Below, piece after piece: positions 51,142-59,216 of a stretch of DNA of 64,000 nt (positions within the stretch are counted from its first letter, which is position 1; each line of letters begins with the position of its first letter). The notes beneath the pieces were generated by a model, which saw nothing but the letters and a program-made list of their open reading frames with translations, was not told the DNA's origin and did not search any database. The translations under genes and the position numbers were made by a program. The DNA comes from Roseateles_B sp041905785 (GTDB taxonomy: Bacteria; Pseudomonadota; Gammaproteobacteria; Burkholderiales; Burkholderiaceae_C): positions 1 to 64,000 of the forward strand of contig JAYRKJ010000001.1 of the NCBI GenBank assembly GCA_041905785.1, given 5' to 3'.

Positions 51142-52059
51142 ATGACGGAAAAGAGGACGCTGTACGAAATGCTGGGTGTGCGGCCGCATGCCACGGCAAC
51201 CGAGGTGCGCACTGCCTACAAGCTGGCATTGGAAGCCCTGGAGGCGCAGCGTGCTTCGCTGAGCAAGCAGGAATTCGACGACCAGTTCCAGCTGCTGCGA
51301 GTGGCGTACTCCACGCTCAGCGACTCGATTTCCCGCGCGGGATACGACGCCGACCTGGAGGCAGCCGCCAAGGCCGCATCGGCACTGGCGGCCAGCGGGA
51401 TGACGGGGACGTCGATCACGACCTCGGGCACCCGGGCGGATGCGCTGGGCTTGCGCGCGGATGCGCTGTCCTTGCGGGCTGACGCCTTGATGGCCCGTGC
51501 GGAACTGGAGGCCGTGGGCGGCCGCCGGGGCGGACTGGGCTTCTGGGCGGATCTGTCCGACTCGACACGCCGTCTGCTGATCCTGCTGATCCTGCTGATG
51601 CTGCTGGGCTTCATCTCGGCGGGTGTCTCGCGCTGCTCCATGAAGAGCGCCCGCGAGCAGATCGAGCTGCGCGAGGCCATGGAAAAGCGCGCCGCCGAGC
51701 ATGCGGCACTGCAGGATTACTACCAAACCTACGGCGTGCGGCCGGCCAATATGGCCGAGTTGGAGCGCATGGAAGCGGAGCGCCGGCGCAAGGAGAACGC
51801 CGAACGCCAGGCCGCAGCCGACAGCCGACGCGCGGAGGAAGAGCAAAAGCGCTGGGAGGAGGAATCCCGCCGGCGCGGCGAGGAGGTGACTCGCAACGTG
51901 CAACGGGCGATGGAGTCGGCGCGGGAAGAACAGCAAAGGCTGAAGTTCGAGGCCGAGCAGCTGGCGCTGGAGATCAGTTACACGACCAACGACCTGGAGC
52001 GCCGCCGCCTGCAGCTGAGGCTGAAGCAGCTGAAGGAACGGATGCAGCAGCAGGAATGA
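51142..52059 (+). CDS. Membrane protein with degenerate J domain (no HPD motif)
   Basis: A 305-residue protein. Residues 5-70 (TLYEMLGVRPHATATEVRTAYK, then LRVAYSTLSDSISRAGYD) align with the DnaJ domain, but the loop between helices II and III reads ALEAQRASLSKQEF and has no HPD, so it cannot stimulate Hsp70 ATPase in the normal way. A tract of three RADAL heptads (51433-51495) follows, then one membrane segment (RLLILLILLMLLGFISAGV, about 151-170), then a long charged coiled coil to the end. Probably one half of a pair with the next gene (43-base gap). Confidence 0.72.
   Translation: MTEKRTLYEMLGVRPHATATEVRTAYKLALEALEAQRASLSKQEFDDQFQLLRVAYSTLSDSISRAGYDADLEAAAKAASALAASGMTGTSITTSGTRADALGLRADALSLRADALMARAELEAVGGRRGGLGFWADLSDSTRRLLILLILLMLLGFISAGVSRCSMKSAREQIELREAMEKRAAEHAALQDYYQTYGVRPANMAELERMEAERRRKENAERQAAADSRRAEEEQKRWEEESRRRGEEVTRNVQRAMESAREEQQRLKFEAEQLALEISYTTNDLERRRLQLRLKQLKERMQQQE
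51433..51516 (+). repeat. Heptapeptide-coding tandem repeats (21-base unit) in J-domain gene
   Basis: Three tandem units encoding RADALGL, RADALSL and RADALMA, then a decayed RAELEAV, starting at 51433. It forms an amphipathic helix between J domain and membrane segment. Confidence 0.7.
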
Positions 52060-52101
52060 CGCACCGCCATGTCCTGCACCCCGTTTGCCTGTCCTGACTG
52101 A

Positions 52102-53034
52102 ATGCCGGTGACGCACTACGACATCCTGGAGATCAGCGAGCGAGCCAGCCCCGAGGTGGTGCGCGCGGCCTACCGCAGCCTGATCCAGCGCTTTCATCCG
52201 GACCGCCGGCCCGACGATCCCGAGGCCGCGGCGCGTGCGGCGGCCATCACGGAAGCCTACGATCTGCTGTCCGACCCGGCGCGGCGCGCGGCCTACGATC
52301 AATGGCTGGCGTCACAGCGGGCCGTGGTGGCGCCGCAGGCTCCAACTACCCGCAGCGCGGCGGCCTCGCGCGCACCCGCCGCGCCCGGCCGCACGCGCAC
52401 GGCGCCGCCGGCGGCCAAGCCTCAGGGCCTCTGGATGCTGGCCCTGCTGATGCTGCTGGTCGTCGCCGCCGGGCTGTGGTGGGCCCGGGGCCCGAGGGAG
52501 TCCGTCGAGCCGACGGGCGACTGGTCGGTCCTGCGGCAGCGCTTTTCCGCCAGCGGGCAGACCGAGTCGGAGCTGCGGGAGCTGTTGCGTCGCAAGGAAG
52601 CCCTGCTCAAGCAATCGCCCGAGTTGCAAGCGCGCGCGGCCGCTGAGGAGTCCCGCGACCGTGAGGCGCGCACGCTGGAGCTGCTGGACGCCGCGCTGGA
52701 GGTCCCCCTGGATCGCGGCGTGTTGACGATTCCGCGCATGCGGCTGCAGCTGGGCAGCTTTGACGCTGCGGCCCTGCGCAGCTACATCCTCAAGAACCGC
52801 GAGCAGCTGATCGCCGACCTCGGCAAGAGCCTGGCCGCGACCCCGGCGGATCGACTGGTCGGTGCAGAGGGCGCGGCGCAGTTGCAGGCGGCGATCCAGC
52901 AGTCCCTGGCCTTGCAGCTGGGCATTCAGGCGGACGAGGAGTTTCCCTCCACCTGGTTCGAGTCGCCCGGCCGCTATGGGGTGGTGGCGGTGCTGCTGCC
53001 GGAGCATTACCGGTTCCGACCCTACGGTGCCTAG
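52102..53034 (+). CDS. Membrane-anchored DnaJ-domain protein with HPD
   Basis: A 310-residue protein. The N-terminal J domain (4-68) has intact HPD in LIQRFHPDRRPDD, so it can engage DnaK. An Ala/Pro/Arg-rich linker (72-108), one transmembrane helix (LWMLALLMLLVVAAGLWWA, about 112-130) and a C-terminal domain of about 170 residues follow. The latter has LEVPLDRGVLTIPRMRLQLG and AEGAAQLQAAIQQSLALQLG, unassigned, with a faint likeness to FliL C-terminal domains. It presumably recruits a chaperone to the membrane. It forms an operon with the HPD-less homologue. Confidence 0.75.
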   Translation: MPVTHYDILEISERASPEVVRAAYRSLIQRFHPDRRPDDPEAAARAAAITEAYDLLSDPARRAAYDQWLASQRAVVAPQAPTTRSAAASRAPAAPGRTRTAPPAAKPQGLWMLALLMLLVVAAGLWWARGPRESVEPTGDWSVLRQRFSASGQTESELRELLRRKEALLKQSPELQARAAAEESRDREARTLELLDAALEVPLDRGVLTIPRMRLQLGSFDAAALRSYILKNREQLIADLGKSLAATPADRLVGAEGAAQLQAAIQQSLALQLGIQADEEFPSTWFESPGRYGVVAVLLPEHYRFRPYGA

Positions 53035-53404
53035 CAGTGCAGTGCCCCACGCTAATCGGCACATCAAACCGCGTCTTTGCCGCCTTGGCCTTGCTGCAAA
53101 TCCTCGCGATGCCACGGGGCATCGCTGGGGTCTGGGCCTAGCCACGACGACGAATCCAACGGTTTTCTTCAGTGCCTCATCGCATCGAACACTGCACGAG
53201 GTGGGGTGACCGCCTGCCGGCACAGGAGTGGCTGGCGGGATCGAGCAAGCCTCTGTCGGACCTGGCTGCGTTTCGTCGGCCGCTGTTGCGTTTCGTCGGC
53301 CACCGCGGGCCCTTCGCGACTTCCCTGAAGACAGATGGCGCCCGGAGGGCTATCGTCCGACCCGTCACGCAGCGCTGGAAGCTGCGGGCGCTTGGAGGAC
53401 CCCC
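53035..53404. promoter_or_regulatory. 370-base intergenic region with perfect hairpin and direct repeats
   Basis: No gene seen. It contains a perfect 8-base hairpin GCGATGCC (53106-53113), loop ACGG, GGCATCGC (53118-53125). The lack of a T tract argues against a simple terminator. Two 15-base direct repeats TGCGTTTCGTCGGCC at 53267-53281 and 53287-53301, 20 bases apart (two helical turns), are a likely tandem binding site for a regulator of the membrane pair that follows at 53405. Confidence 0.5.
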
Positions 53405-53794
53405 ATGGATATCGAACAGCAGAGTTGGCGTGAACGCCGCCGTTGCGAGCGGCGCAGCCGCCGCGGCGAAGGGCGCAGCGGCTTCGGCCTCTTCCTGATC
53501 ATGGTCGGCGTGGTGCTGCTGGTGCAGCGCCAAGGCTGGCCCAGCTGGTTCCAGGTGCAGGCGCCCTGGTCCGCGGTGATCGCGGCGCTGGCCGCGCTGA
53601 CCCTGCTGCTGGCCCGCAGTGCGCGCGGCCTGAGTCGTGCCCTGTTCCTGGGGGCGGTGGCCGCCTGGGTCTATGCCTGCGAGACGGGTTGGTCGAATTT
53701 CAGTTTCGAGGACAGCTGGCCCTGGCTGCTGATCGCCCTGGGGGCGAGCAAGATCCTGTGCTTCGTGCTGGAACGAGTCGAGGAGCGCGCATGA
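53405..53794 (+). CDS. Small membrane protein of the LiaI/DUF5668-like pair, first member
   Basis: A 129-residue protein with an Arg-rich N-terminus (ERRRCERRSRRGEGRSG) and four hydrophobic segments, ending in WPWLLIALGASKILCFVLERVEERA. The GLFLIMVGVVLLVQRQGW and SWPWLLIALGASKIL motifs are the DUF5668/LiaI-type transmembrane pairs, often with a neighbouring LiaF-type protein. The stop overlaps the next gene's ATG. Function unknown; homologous pairs are often under envelope-stress control, which I infer here only by analogy. Confidence 0.6.
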   Translation: MDIEQQSWRERRRCERRSRRGEGRSGFGLFLIMVGVVLLVQRQGWPSWFQVQAPWSAVIAALAALTLLLARSARGLSRALFLGAVAAWVYACETGWSNFSFEDSWPWLLIALGASKILCFVLERVEERA

Positions 53795-54486
53795 ACCCGC
53801 AAGTCACGCCAGGCCGCCCATCCCGCCACCAGCTGTGGCTGGGCCTGGCCCTCGTGCTGGCGGGGGGCGCGTTTTTGCTGGACAACCTGCACTTTCTTGA
53901 AATCCGCCGCATCCTGCCCTTCTGGCCCGTGCTGCTGATGGCCCTGGGCGCGGCGCGGCTGCTGACGGCCGCGCCAGGGGACAGGCAGGAACAGGTCTTC
54001 GGCGGTGTGCTGCTGGGCATCGGCGCCTTTTTGCTGCTGCGCCGCCTGGGCTGGCTGCATATGGAGTGGCGCGACCTCTGGCCCCTGGTGCTGATCGGCG
54101 TGGGGGTGTTGGTGATGACGCGGCCCTCAGGATCCTTTGGCAGCGCGCAGCGGCAGTCGACTGCGCGCCAGCTGGACGTGAAGGCGGTGCTCAGCGGCCA
54201 GCAGGTGCGGGTGCAGTCCCAGGACTTCGTCGGCGGGCAGGTCCAGGTGGTGCTCGGGGGCGTGGAGCTGGACCTCAGCCAGGCCGGCTTCGAGCGCGCC
54301 GTGCTGGAGGTGTCCCTGGTGATGTCCGGCCTGGAGCTGCGCCTGCCGCCCGACTGCAGGCTGCGTGTCACGGCTTCCTCGGTGTTGGGCCAGGTCGAGG
54401 ACAAGACGCGTCCGCCGGCAACGGCGGTCCGCGAATTGGAGCTTCGAGGCTCCGTGGTGCTGGGCGGCATCACGGTGCGCAACTGA
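53791..54486 (+). CDS. LiaF-like membrane protein with C-terminal toastrack domain
   Basis: A 231-residue protein with a DUF5668-type N-terminus: two pairs of transmembrane helices (FWPVLLMALGAARLL, LWPLVLIGVGVLVM). The C-terminal beta-solenoid domain of the LiaF/cell-wall-active-antibiotics-response family (about 125-228) contains FVGGQVQVVLGGVELDLSQA, GLELRLPPDCRLRVTAS and RGSVVLGGITVRN. In Firmicutes such proteins negatively regulate the LiaRS cell-wall stress system; in proteobacteria the role is unestablished. It overlaps the preceding gene by four bases (ATGA). Confidence 0.78.
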   Translation: MNPQVTPGRPSRHQLWLGLALVLAGGAFLLDNLHFLEIRRILPFWPVLLMALGAARLLTAAPGDRQEQVFGGVLLGIGAFLLLRRLGWLHMEWRDLWPLVLIGVGVLVMTRPSGSFGSAQRQSTARQLDVKAVLSGQQVRVQSQDFVGGQVQVVLGGVELDLSQAGFERAVLEVSLVMSGLELRLPPDCRLRVTASSVLGQVEDKTRPPATAVRELELRGSVVLGGITVRN

Positions 54487-54542
54487 AGTCCCCGGCTGGC
54501 AGGGGCGCAGTGCCGCACCGGTGCAGCCGCGCCGACCCGCGC

Positions 54543-54558
54543 GGGGTCAGGTCTTGCC
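54543..54558. repeat. Dispersed 16-base motif, copy C
   Basis: GGGGTCAGGTCTTGCC, immediately beside the stop codon (54559-54561) of the convergent minus gene. Its complement is GGCAAGACCTGACCCC. Confidence 0.6.
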
Positions 54559-55143
54559 TCAGCGAGGCCCGGGAACCGTGCTGCAGTTGGCCACCCCGAA
54601 GCGGTCCACGAAGAGCCTGAACCGCTGGCCCGGCGCCAGCGCCTGCCATTGGTGGAGACTGAGCCGGCAGGTCCAGTCGCGCTCTTTGGCGTCGACCATG
54701 ACGACTTCATAGATGCCCTTGTACTTGCCGGTGCGCTCGGCCCCAGGCCGACCCGGCTCGATGCCGCTCAGGCTGGGGGATGCCCAGCGCGGCGGCATCG
54801 GGTGGCTGCCTTCGGTTCGCGCCACCCGCAGGATCCGCCATTGCAATCCCACGTAGCGGCAATGCGGGCTGGGGCCGGCACGCTGGCCGGTGGGATCCTC
54901 CATCAGCTTGCGCTGGATCTCCTGGGCCCCGGCGGGCATCTCGTCGCACCAGCTGGAATCGCTGACTTCCACCAGGCGCTCGATCTCGATGTCTCGCTGC
55001 CAGCGCAGTTCCTGGATGGTGACCCATTCGCCGCGGGGGCCGAAGAGCTTCCAACCCAGCGGCGCGAACAGCAGGGCGATGACGATGGCGGCGATGCGGT
55101 GCTGACGGTCGCGGTGCGAGAGGTAGTTCAGGCTGGCTGGCAT
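54559..55143 (-). CDS. Membrane-anchored protein of unknown function
   Basis: A 194-residue protein I do not recognise. One N-terminal membrane segment (IAAIVIALLFAPLGWKLFG, about 17-36) is followed by a soluble, presumably periplasmic domain with three cysteines (SSWCDEMP, PHCRYVGLQ, DWTCRLSL) and a final ANCSTVPG. These could form disulfides. The Trp-rich segments ELRWQRDIEIERL and YVGLQWRILRVA suggest a small beta fold. It is followed by copy C of the dispersed motif and convergent with the LiaF-like gene. Another small unknown membrane gene lies 35 bases upstream on the same strand. Confidence 0.6.
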   Translation of the reverse strand: MPASLNYLSHRDRQHRIAAIVIALLFAPLGWKLFGPRGEWVTIQELRWQRDIEIERLVEVSDSSWCDEMPAGAQEIQRKLMEDPTGQRAGPSPHCRYVGLQWRILRVARTEGSHPMPPRWASPSLSGIEPGRPGAERTGKYKGIYEVVMVDAKERDWTCRLSLHQWQALAPGQRFRLFVDRFGVANCSTVPGPR

Positions 55144-55178
55144 GCCGCCATTGTCTGCGGATGAGCGGGGGTCTCGCC

Positions 55179-55934
55179 TCAGGCCGGCTGGCCTTCGCGG
55201 CGGCGCTGTTCGCGCCGCAGGCGCACCGCTTCGGTGACGGCGGCCAGCTCCTCGCTTTGCCGGGCCAGTTCGTGGCGCAGCCTCAGGTGGTCGGACATCA
55301 CCTCGTCCAGGCCTCCGAGGTCGGTCCGCAGGCCGTCCCGGGCGGGTTCGGAGTCGCTGCTGAAGCCTGCGGGGCGCTCCAGCCTCGCGCTGCGTCGGCC
55401 CAAGGCCATGCCGGCCACTGCGGCGCAGAGTGCGCTGCTCAGCACCAGGGCCAGCAGCCGACGGTTCAGCGCAGCCGCACTCGCCGCGGCGTCAGGCACC
55501 TCCAACGAGCGTACCTGCAGGGACCATCGGTGTCCGTTGTTGACCGGAAGAATCCAGGTCGGGTCGCCCGAGAGGCCTTCGTGGATGCGGTGCGGCTGCT
55601 GGCCACTGAGCCAGCCTTCGGTCCAGGCGGGGGTGTCTGCCACCAGCAGCAGCTCCGAGCGAAAAGGGCTGCTGAGCGCATAGGACTTGAAGGCAGCCAG
55701 CGTCTCCTGCCGGGCGCGAAAGTCCAGCACTTCGTCCCTGGCGCTCGCCCGCTGGCGCATGGGGCGCGCCAGGTCTGTCGCCAGGCGCTGCAGCGCCTGA
55801 TATTCCGCAGCCCGCGGGTCGGCCTGCAGCGGCAGCGGCAGGGCTGCCTGCAGGCGCAGGTACTGATAGAAGCTCAGCACGGCCAGCCCGGCAATCAAGG
55901 CCGGAACCAGCCCGAGGCGCCAGCGACGTGACAT
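55179..55934 (-). CDS. Two-helix membrane protein with periplasmic loop and cytoplasmic coiled coil
   Basis: A 251-residue protein of no recognised family. The hydrophobic N-terminus (LGLVPALIAGLAVLSFYQYL), a soluble loop (about 25-150, with FRSELLLVADTPAWTEGW and PVNNGHRWSLQVRSLEVP), a second membrane segment (LLALVLSSALCAAVAGMALG) and a C-terminal charged coiled coil follow. The outline resembles a chemoreceptor or histidine kinase input half but with no output domain. The ATG at 55934 follows GGGAG; an upstream Met would add residues without a ribosome site. Probably co-transcribed with the gene at 54559. Confidence 0.6.
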   Translation of the reverse strand: MSRRWRLGLVPALIAGLAVLSFYQYLRLQAALPLPLQADPRAAEYQALQRLATDLARPMRQRASARDEVLDFRARQETLAAFKSYALSSPFRSELLLVADTPAWTEGWLSGQQPHRIHEGLSGDPTWILPVNNGHRWSLQVRSLEVPDAAASAAALNRRLLALVLSSALCAAVAGMALGRRSARLERPAGFSSDSEPARDGLRTDLGGLDEVMSDHLRLRHELARQSEELAAVTEAVRLRREQRRREGQPA

Positions 55935-56057
55935 GACATTGTTCTCCCTGAGTGCCCGCATCCTAGGGAGTCGTGCTGGCGGACAGCTCAGGGTTTGACC
56001 GTAGGCGCGTGCACAAGTGCACGAACGGTCGTGCACGGGCGTGCCGTGCCGCCGCGC

Positions 56058-56450
56058 TCAGGGTTTGGCGCCGCCGGTCGACTGCGCCACGAACTGCGCC
56101 AGGGCCTCCATGTCGGCGGCCTCCAGCTTGCCGGCATAGCTGGGCATGACGCCCATGCCGCTTTGCAGGACCCGCCGCACCCGGGCCGCCTCCGGCTTCA
56201 GCTCGTCCAGCACCGGGCCGATCTGGCCCTCGCTGCCGGCTGCGGCCAGGGTGTGGCACAGCGCGCAGGGCGGCGTGGCCTTGGTGTTGAACAGTTCGCG
56301 CCCGCGCAGCAGCTGGGCGTCCTCCGCGGCCGATGCCGGCAGGCCAAGGCTGGCCAGGAGCAAGGTCATGGGCAAGGCCCTGAGCCAGGGCGTCTGCCCA
56401 GGCAAGAACGGCCGGTGGAGCTGCAGGCCTCGGGGGCCAGGTCTTGCCAT
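56058..56450 (-). CDS. sorB: Cytochrome c of the sulfite dehydrogenase operon (SorB-like)
   Basis: A 130-residue periplasmic class I cytochrome c. Signal region PMTLLLASLGLPASAAE, haem-binding CALCH (Cys62, Cys65, His66), and the axial methionine in MGVMPSYAGKLEAADMEAL. It takes electrons from SorA, whose stop codon shares its A with this ATG (one-base overlap). The first 16 bases of the gene coincide with copy D of the dispersed motif and encode MARPGP, so the true start could be the internal Met at residue 28 if the motif is not coding. Confidence 0.82.
   Translation of the reverse strand: MARPGPRGLQLHRPFLPGQTPWLRALPMTLLLASLGLPASAAEDAQLLRGRELFNTKATPPCALCHTLAAAGSEGQIGPVLDELKPEAARVRRVLQSGMGVMPSYAGKLEAADMEALAQFVAQSTGGAKP
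56433..56448. repeat. Dispersed 16-base motif, copy D
   Basis: GGGGCCAGGTCTTGCC, identical to copy B (13168-13183), begins 3 bases inside the cytochrome c start at the sorA/sorB junction. Confidence 0.6.
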
Positions 56451-57667
56451 CAGGCCACCACCAGCTTGACGGCGTGGTCGCGCCAGCTGTTGTTGTTGTA
56501 GCCGTGGCTGTTCTCCACGCGCTCCGCGGGCTGCACGTTGCCGGCAACATCCACGGCGCGGCTGGCGATCTGGTAGCTGCCGGCCGGCAGCCGCACGGCG
56601 ATCGCGAACTGGCGCCAGGCAAAGCGGCCAAGGTCCGGGCCGATCAGCCGGGCCGTGTGCCAGTTCTCGCCGCCGTCCACGCTGACCTCCACGCGCTCGA
56701 TGGCCTTGCTGCCACCAAAGGCCACGCCATGGATCTGCACCAGGCCGGCCTTGACGGGGCCGCCCTCGGCCAGCGGCCCGTTGATCCAGGACTTGACGTT
56801 CATCTCCCAGATCGAGGCCTGGTCCGGGCTGCTTTGGGCGCCCGGCGGGGTCATGCGGTAGCCGTGCGACATGATCTTGGCCTTGGACTCGGTGGCAGCG
56901 AAGGCCAGGCGCTTGATGTACTTGATGTTGTTGACGCCCTGGTAGCCCGGCACGATCAGGCGCAGCGGGCCGCCGTGGGCCAGCGACAGCGGTTCACCGT
57001 TCATCTCCCAGGCCAGCAGGCAGTCCTCCAAGGCCTTGATGGGCACCGAGCGTTCCACCACCACGCTCAAGGGATCGACGCCCTCGGGCAGCTTTTCGCC
57101 GCCGGTGCCGGTGATGAAGGCGGCGCCCTCTGCCAGGCCGCCCAATGCCGTGACCAGGTTGCGCACAGGCACGCCGCTCCACAGCACGCAGCCGGCGGCG
57201 CCGACGGTCCAAGGCGTGCCGCTGGGCTTGCTGGGGAAGAAGCCGCGGCCATTGCCCGAGCACTGCAGCACGGTGGCGACGGTTTCAAGCCCCAGGGTCT
57301 TGAGCTCGGCCAGGCTGATGCTGCGCGACTGCTTGACGCCTTCGACTTCCAGCGTCCATTCGTCGCGCTTGTCCAGGATGCTGGCGTCCGGCGCCGGCAG
57401 GTTGTTGCGGATGTAGAGCTGCTGGGCCGGGGTGATCAGGCTGGTGCCCATGGCGCTGCGGCGGGTCTCGATCGTGGTGTTGCTGTGCACCACGACGGCG
57501 GCGGGGTTCTTCCAGGCCGCGTAGGCGGGCAGGGGCTTGCCGGCCGGCGCGGATGCCGTCGCGGCTGCCGTCTGGGCCTGGGCCCAGCCGCTGAGGCCCA
57601 GGGCGCCCAGCGCGGTGGCAGCGCCGCCAAGCACGCGGCGGCGGGCAATCAGATCGTCATGGCTCAT
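56450..57667 (-). CDS. sorA: Sulfite dehydrogenase molybdopterin subunit (SorA/SoxC-like)
   Basis: Periplasmic oxidation of sulfite to sulfate. The 405-residue precursor has a Tat-type signal (ARRRVLGGAATALGALGLSGW). The molybdenum ligand is Cys136 in VLQCSGNGRGFF, followed by the sulfite oxidase fold: GGPLRLIVPGYQGVNNIKYIKRL and a C-terminal dimerisation domain with HGVAFGGSKAIERVEVSVDGGENW. Electrons go to the adjacent cytochrome c. The pair equals the sorAB arrangement of Starkeya. Divergent from a PhnD-rhodanese gene. No other Sox genes are nearby, so detoxification or energy gain from sulfite is the likely use. Confidence 0.9.
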   Translation of the reverse strand: MSHDDLIARRRVLGGAATALGALGLSGWAQAQTAAATASAPAGKPLPAYAAWKNPAAVVVHSNTTIETRRSAMGTSLITPAQQLYIRNNLPAPDASILDKRDEWTLEVEGVKQSRSISLAELKTLGLETVATVLQCSGNGRGFFPSKPSGTPWTVGAAGCVLWSGVPVRNLVTALGGLAEGAAFITGTGGEKLPEGVDPLSVVVERSVPIKALEDCLLAWEMNGEPLSLAHGGPLRLIVPGYQGVNNIKYIKRLAFAATESKAKIMSHGYRMTPPGAQSSPDQASIWEMNVKSWINGPLAEGGPVKAGLVQIHGVAFGGSKAIERVEVSVDGGENWHTARLIGPDLGRFAWRQFAIAVRLPAGSYQIASRAVDVAGNVQPAERVENSHGYNNNSWRDHAVKLVVA

Positions 57668-57859
57668 CTCGACTCCTCATCGTCATGGTGGATGCCCTGG
57701 CGGGCGCTGCGCGCATTGTGAGGGTTCGCGAGCCGGGCTGCGCCGCGATCCGGGCATCGCACCTGTGACGATCTGAAACAAAACTCACCGGCATTGGACA
57801 GTTGGTCAGGGAATGTCCCCGCTACGCTGAGCGCCTGTCACAAATCGATTGGGAAACAA

Positions 57860-59032
57860 ATGACCAAGAAGAACAGAAGCTGGACCCTGGGCCTGCTGGT
57901 GCTGGGCCTGCAGTGGCTGGGTCAGGCCCAGGCGGCCGTCAATGCCGTGGTGGTGGTGGAGCCCACAGCGCGCAAGGCCGGCCTGGTGGTGTCGCAGCAG
58001 GGCGTGGAGGCCGGCCTCGGCCGGGTGCTGGGACAGCCGGTCAGCCTGGGTACCAGCGAAGACCTGACCGACATGATGCGCGCCACCCGCAGCGGCGGCT
58101 ACGAGCTGTTCATCGGCCCGGCGCAGATCGCGGCCTCCGCACTGAGCCGTGGTTACGAGCTGCTGGGCGCCACGCAGGGCTCCGAGCCCTTCGTGCTGGT
58201 GGCCCGGGCCGAAGTGGCGGACCTCGCCGGCCTGCGCGGGCGCCGCCTCTACCTGCCGCAGCAGGACTCGATCTACACCTACATGGCGCGCGGGCTCCTG
58301 ACGCAGGGCGGTCTGTCCATGCAGGACCTGCGCGTGGCGCATGAGCGTTATCCGCAGGCCGGGCTGGCCGCCCTGCTGGTGGGCAGCGCCGATGCCACCG
58401 TGGTGCGCCAGAGCGAATGGAAGGACTGGCAGGGCCAGTATGGCAATGCCGCCAAAGTGCTGGCCAGCTCCGAGCCGGTGCCCGGTGGCTTCAGCGTGGT
58501 CGTCAAGAAGGACATGCCGGCTGAGGCGCGCGCGCGGCTGGCGCAGTGGTTTGCCTCGGTGCCGGCCAGCACGGGCCTCAGCCAGGCGCGCTACAAGCCG
58601 GAGATGCAGGAATACAAGCGGGTCGCCGACCTCGGTCACTTCACCCCCACGCACCTGCCCGGCGTCACGCGGGTGACGGCCCGCGAGGCCCAGCAGCTCC
58701 AGGCCAAGGGGGCCTGGGTGGTGGACACGCGCATCGAGAAAGAGTATCTGGCCCGCCACATCCGGGGCGCGCTGTGGCTGCCCTACCAGGAAAAGAGTCT
58801 CAAGGACGTGGCCTTCAACCCGGCGCTGGATGACTTCAGCGCCCTGGACAAGGCCGACAAGCTCAAGCCCTCGCAAGCGGTGATCTTCGCCTGCAATGGC
58901 GCTGAATGCTGGAAGTCCTACAAGGCGGCCAAGATGGCCCAGGCCAAGGGCTTCAAGGCGGTGTACTGGCTGCGCGGCGGCCTGCCCGAGTGGGAGGCCG
59001 AGGGCCTGCCCGTGGATGCCGCGGGCGGTTGA
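57860..59032 (+). CDS. Exported PhnD-like binding domain fused to a rhodanese domain
   Basis: A 390-residue exported protein (signal peptide RSWTLGLLVLGLQWLGQAQA). Residues about 25-270 have a PhnD/phosphonate-type periplasmic binding fold (LTDMMRATRSGGYELFIGPAQIAAS). Residues about 275-385 are a rhodanese domain (VDTRIEKEYLARHIRGALWL) with the active loop CNGAECWKS, Cys345 and Cys350. The second cysteine is unusual beside the persulfide-forming one. It is divergent from sorA (192-base spacer), so a role in periplasmic sulfur transfer tied to sulfite dehydrogenase is plausible. Fusions of this kind are uncommon. Confidence 0.8.
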   Translation: MTKKNRSWTLGLLVLGLQWLGQAQAAVNAVVVVEPTARKAGLVVSQQGVEAGLGRVLGQPVSLGTSEDLTDMMRATRSGGYELFIGPAQIAASALSRGYELLGATQGSEPFVLVARAEVADLAGLRGRRLYLPQQDSIYTYMARGLLTQGGLSMQDLRVAHERYPQAGLAALLVGSADATVVRQSEWKDWQGQYGNAAKVLASSEPVPGGFSVVVKKDMPAEARARLAQWFASVPASTGLSQARYKPEMQEYKRVADLGHFTPTHLPGVTRVTAREAQQLQAKGAWVVDTRIEKEYLARHIRGALWLPYQEKSLKDVAFNPALDDFSALDKADKLKPSQAVIFACNGAECWKSYKAAKMAQAKGFKAVYWLRGGLPEWEAEGLPVDAAGG

Positions 59033-59216
59033 GCCCAGGGCGTCTGCTGCGCGTCGTGCCGCGTCATTTCCCGCCGGCTGTCTGTCCCCTGCAGGCCTGA
59101 CGTGGCCCTGTAGGGCCTGACAGTAGGCGCCCTCAGGGGGGCTTCCTAGAGTCGCTGGCAGCTTGTGCCCCGCCACGGGGGTGGGGCATGGGCTCTTCAA
59201 CTTGATGGAGTCACCG

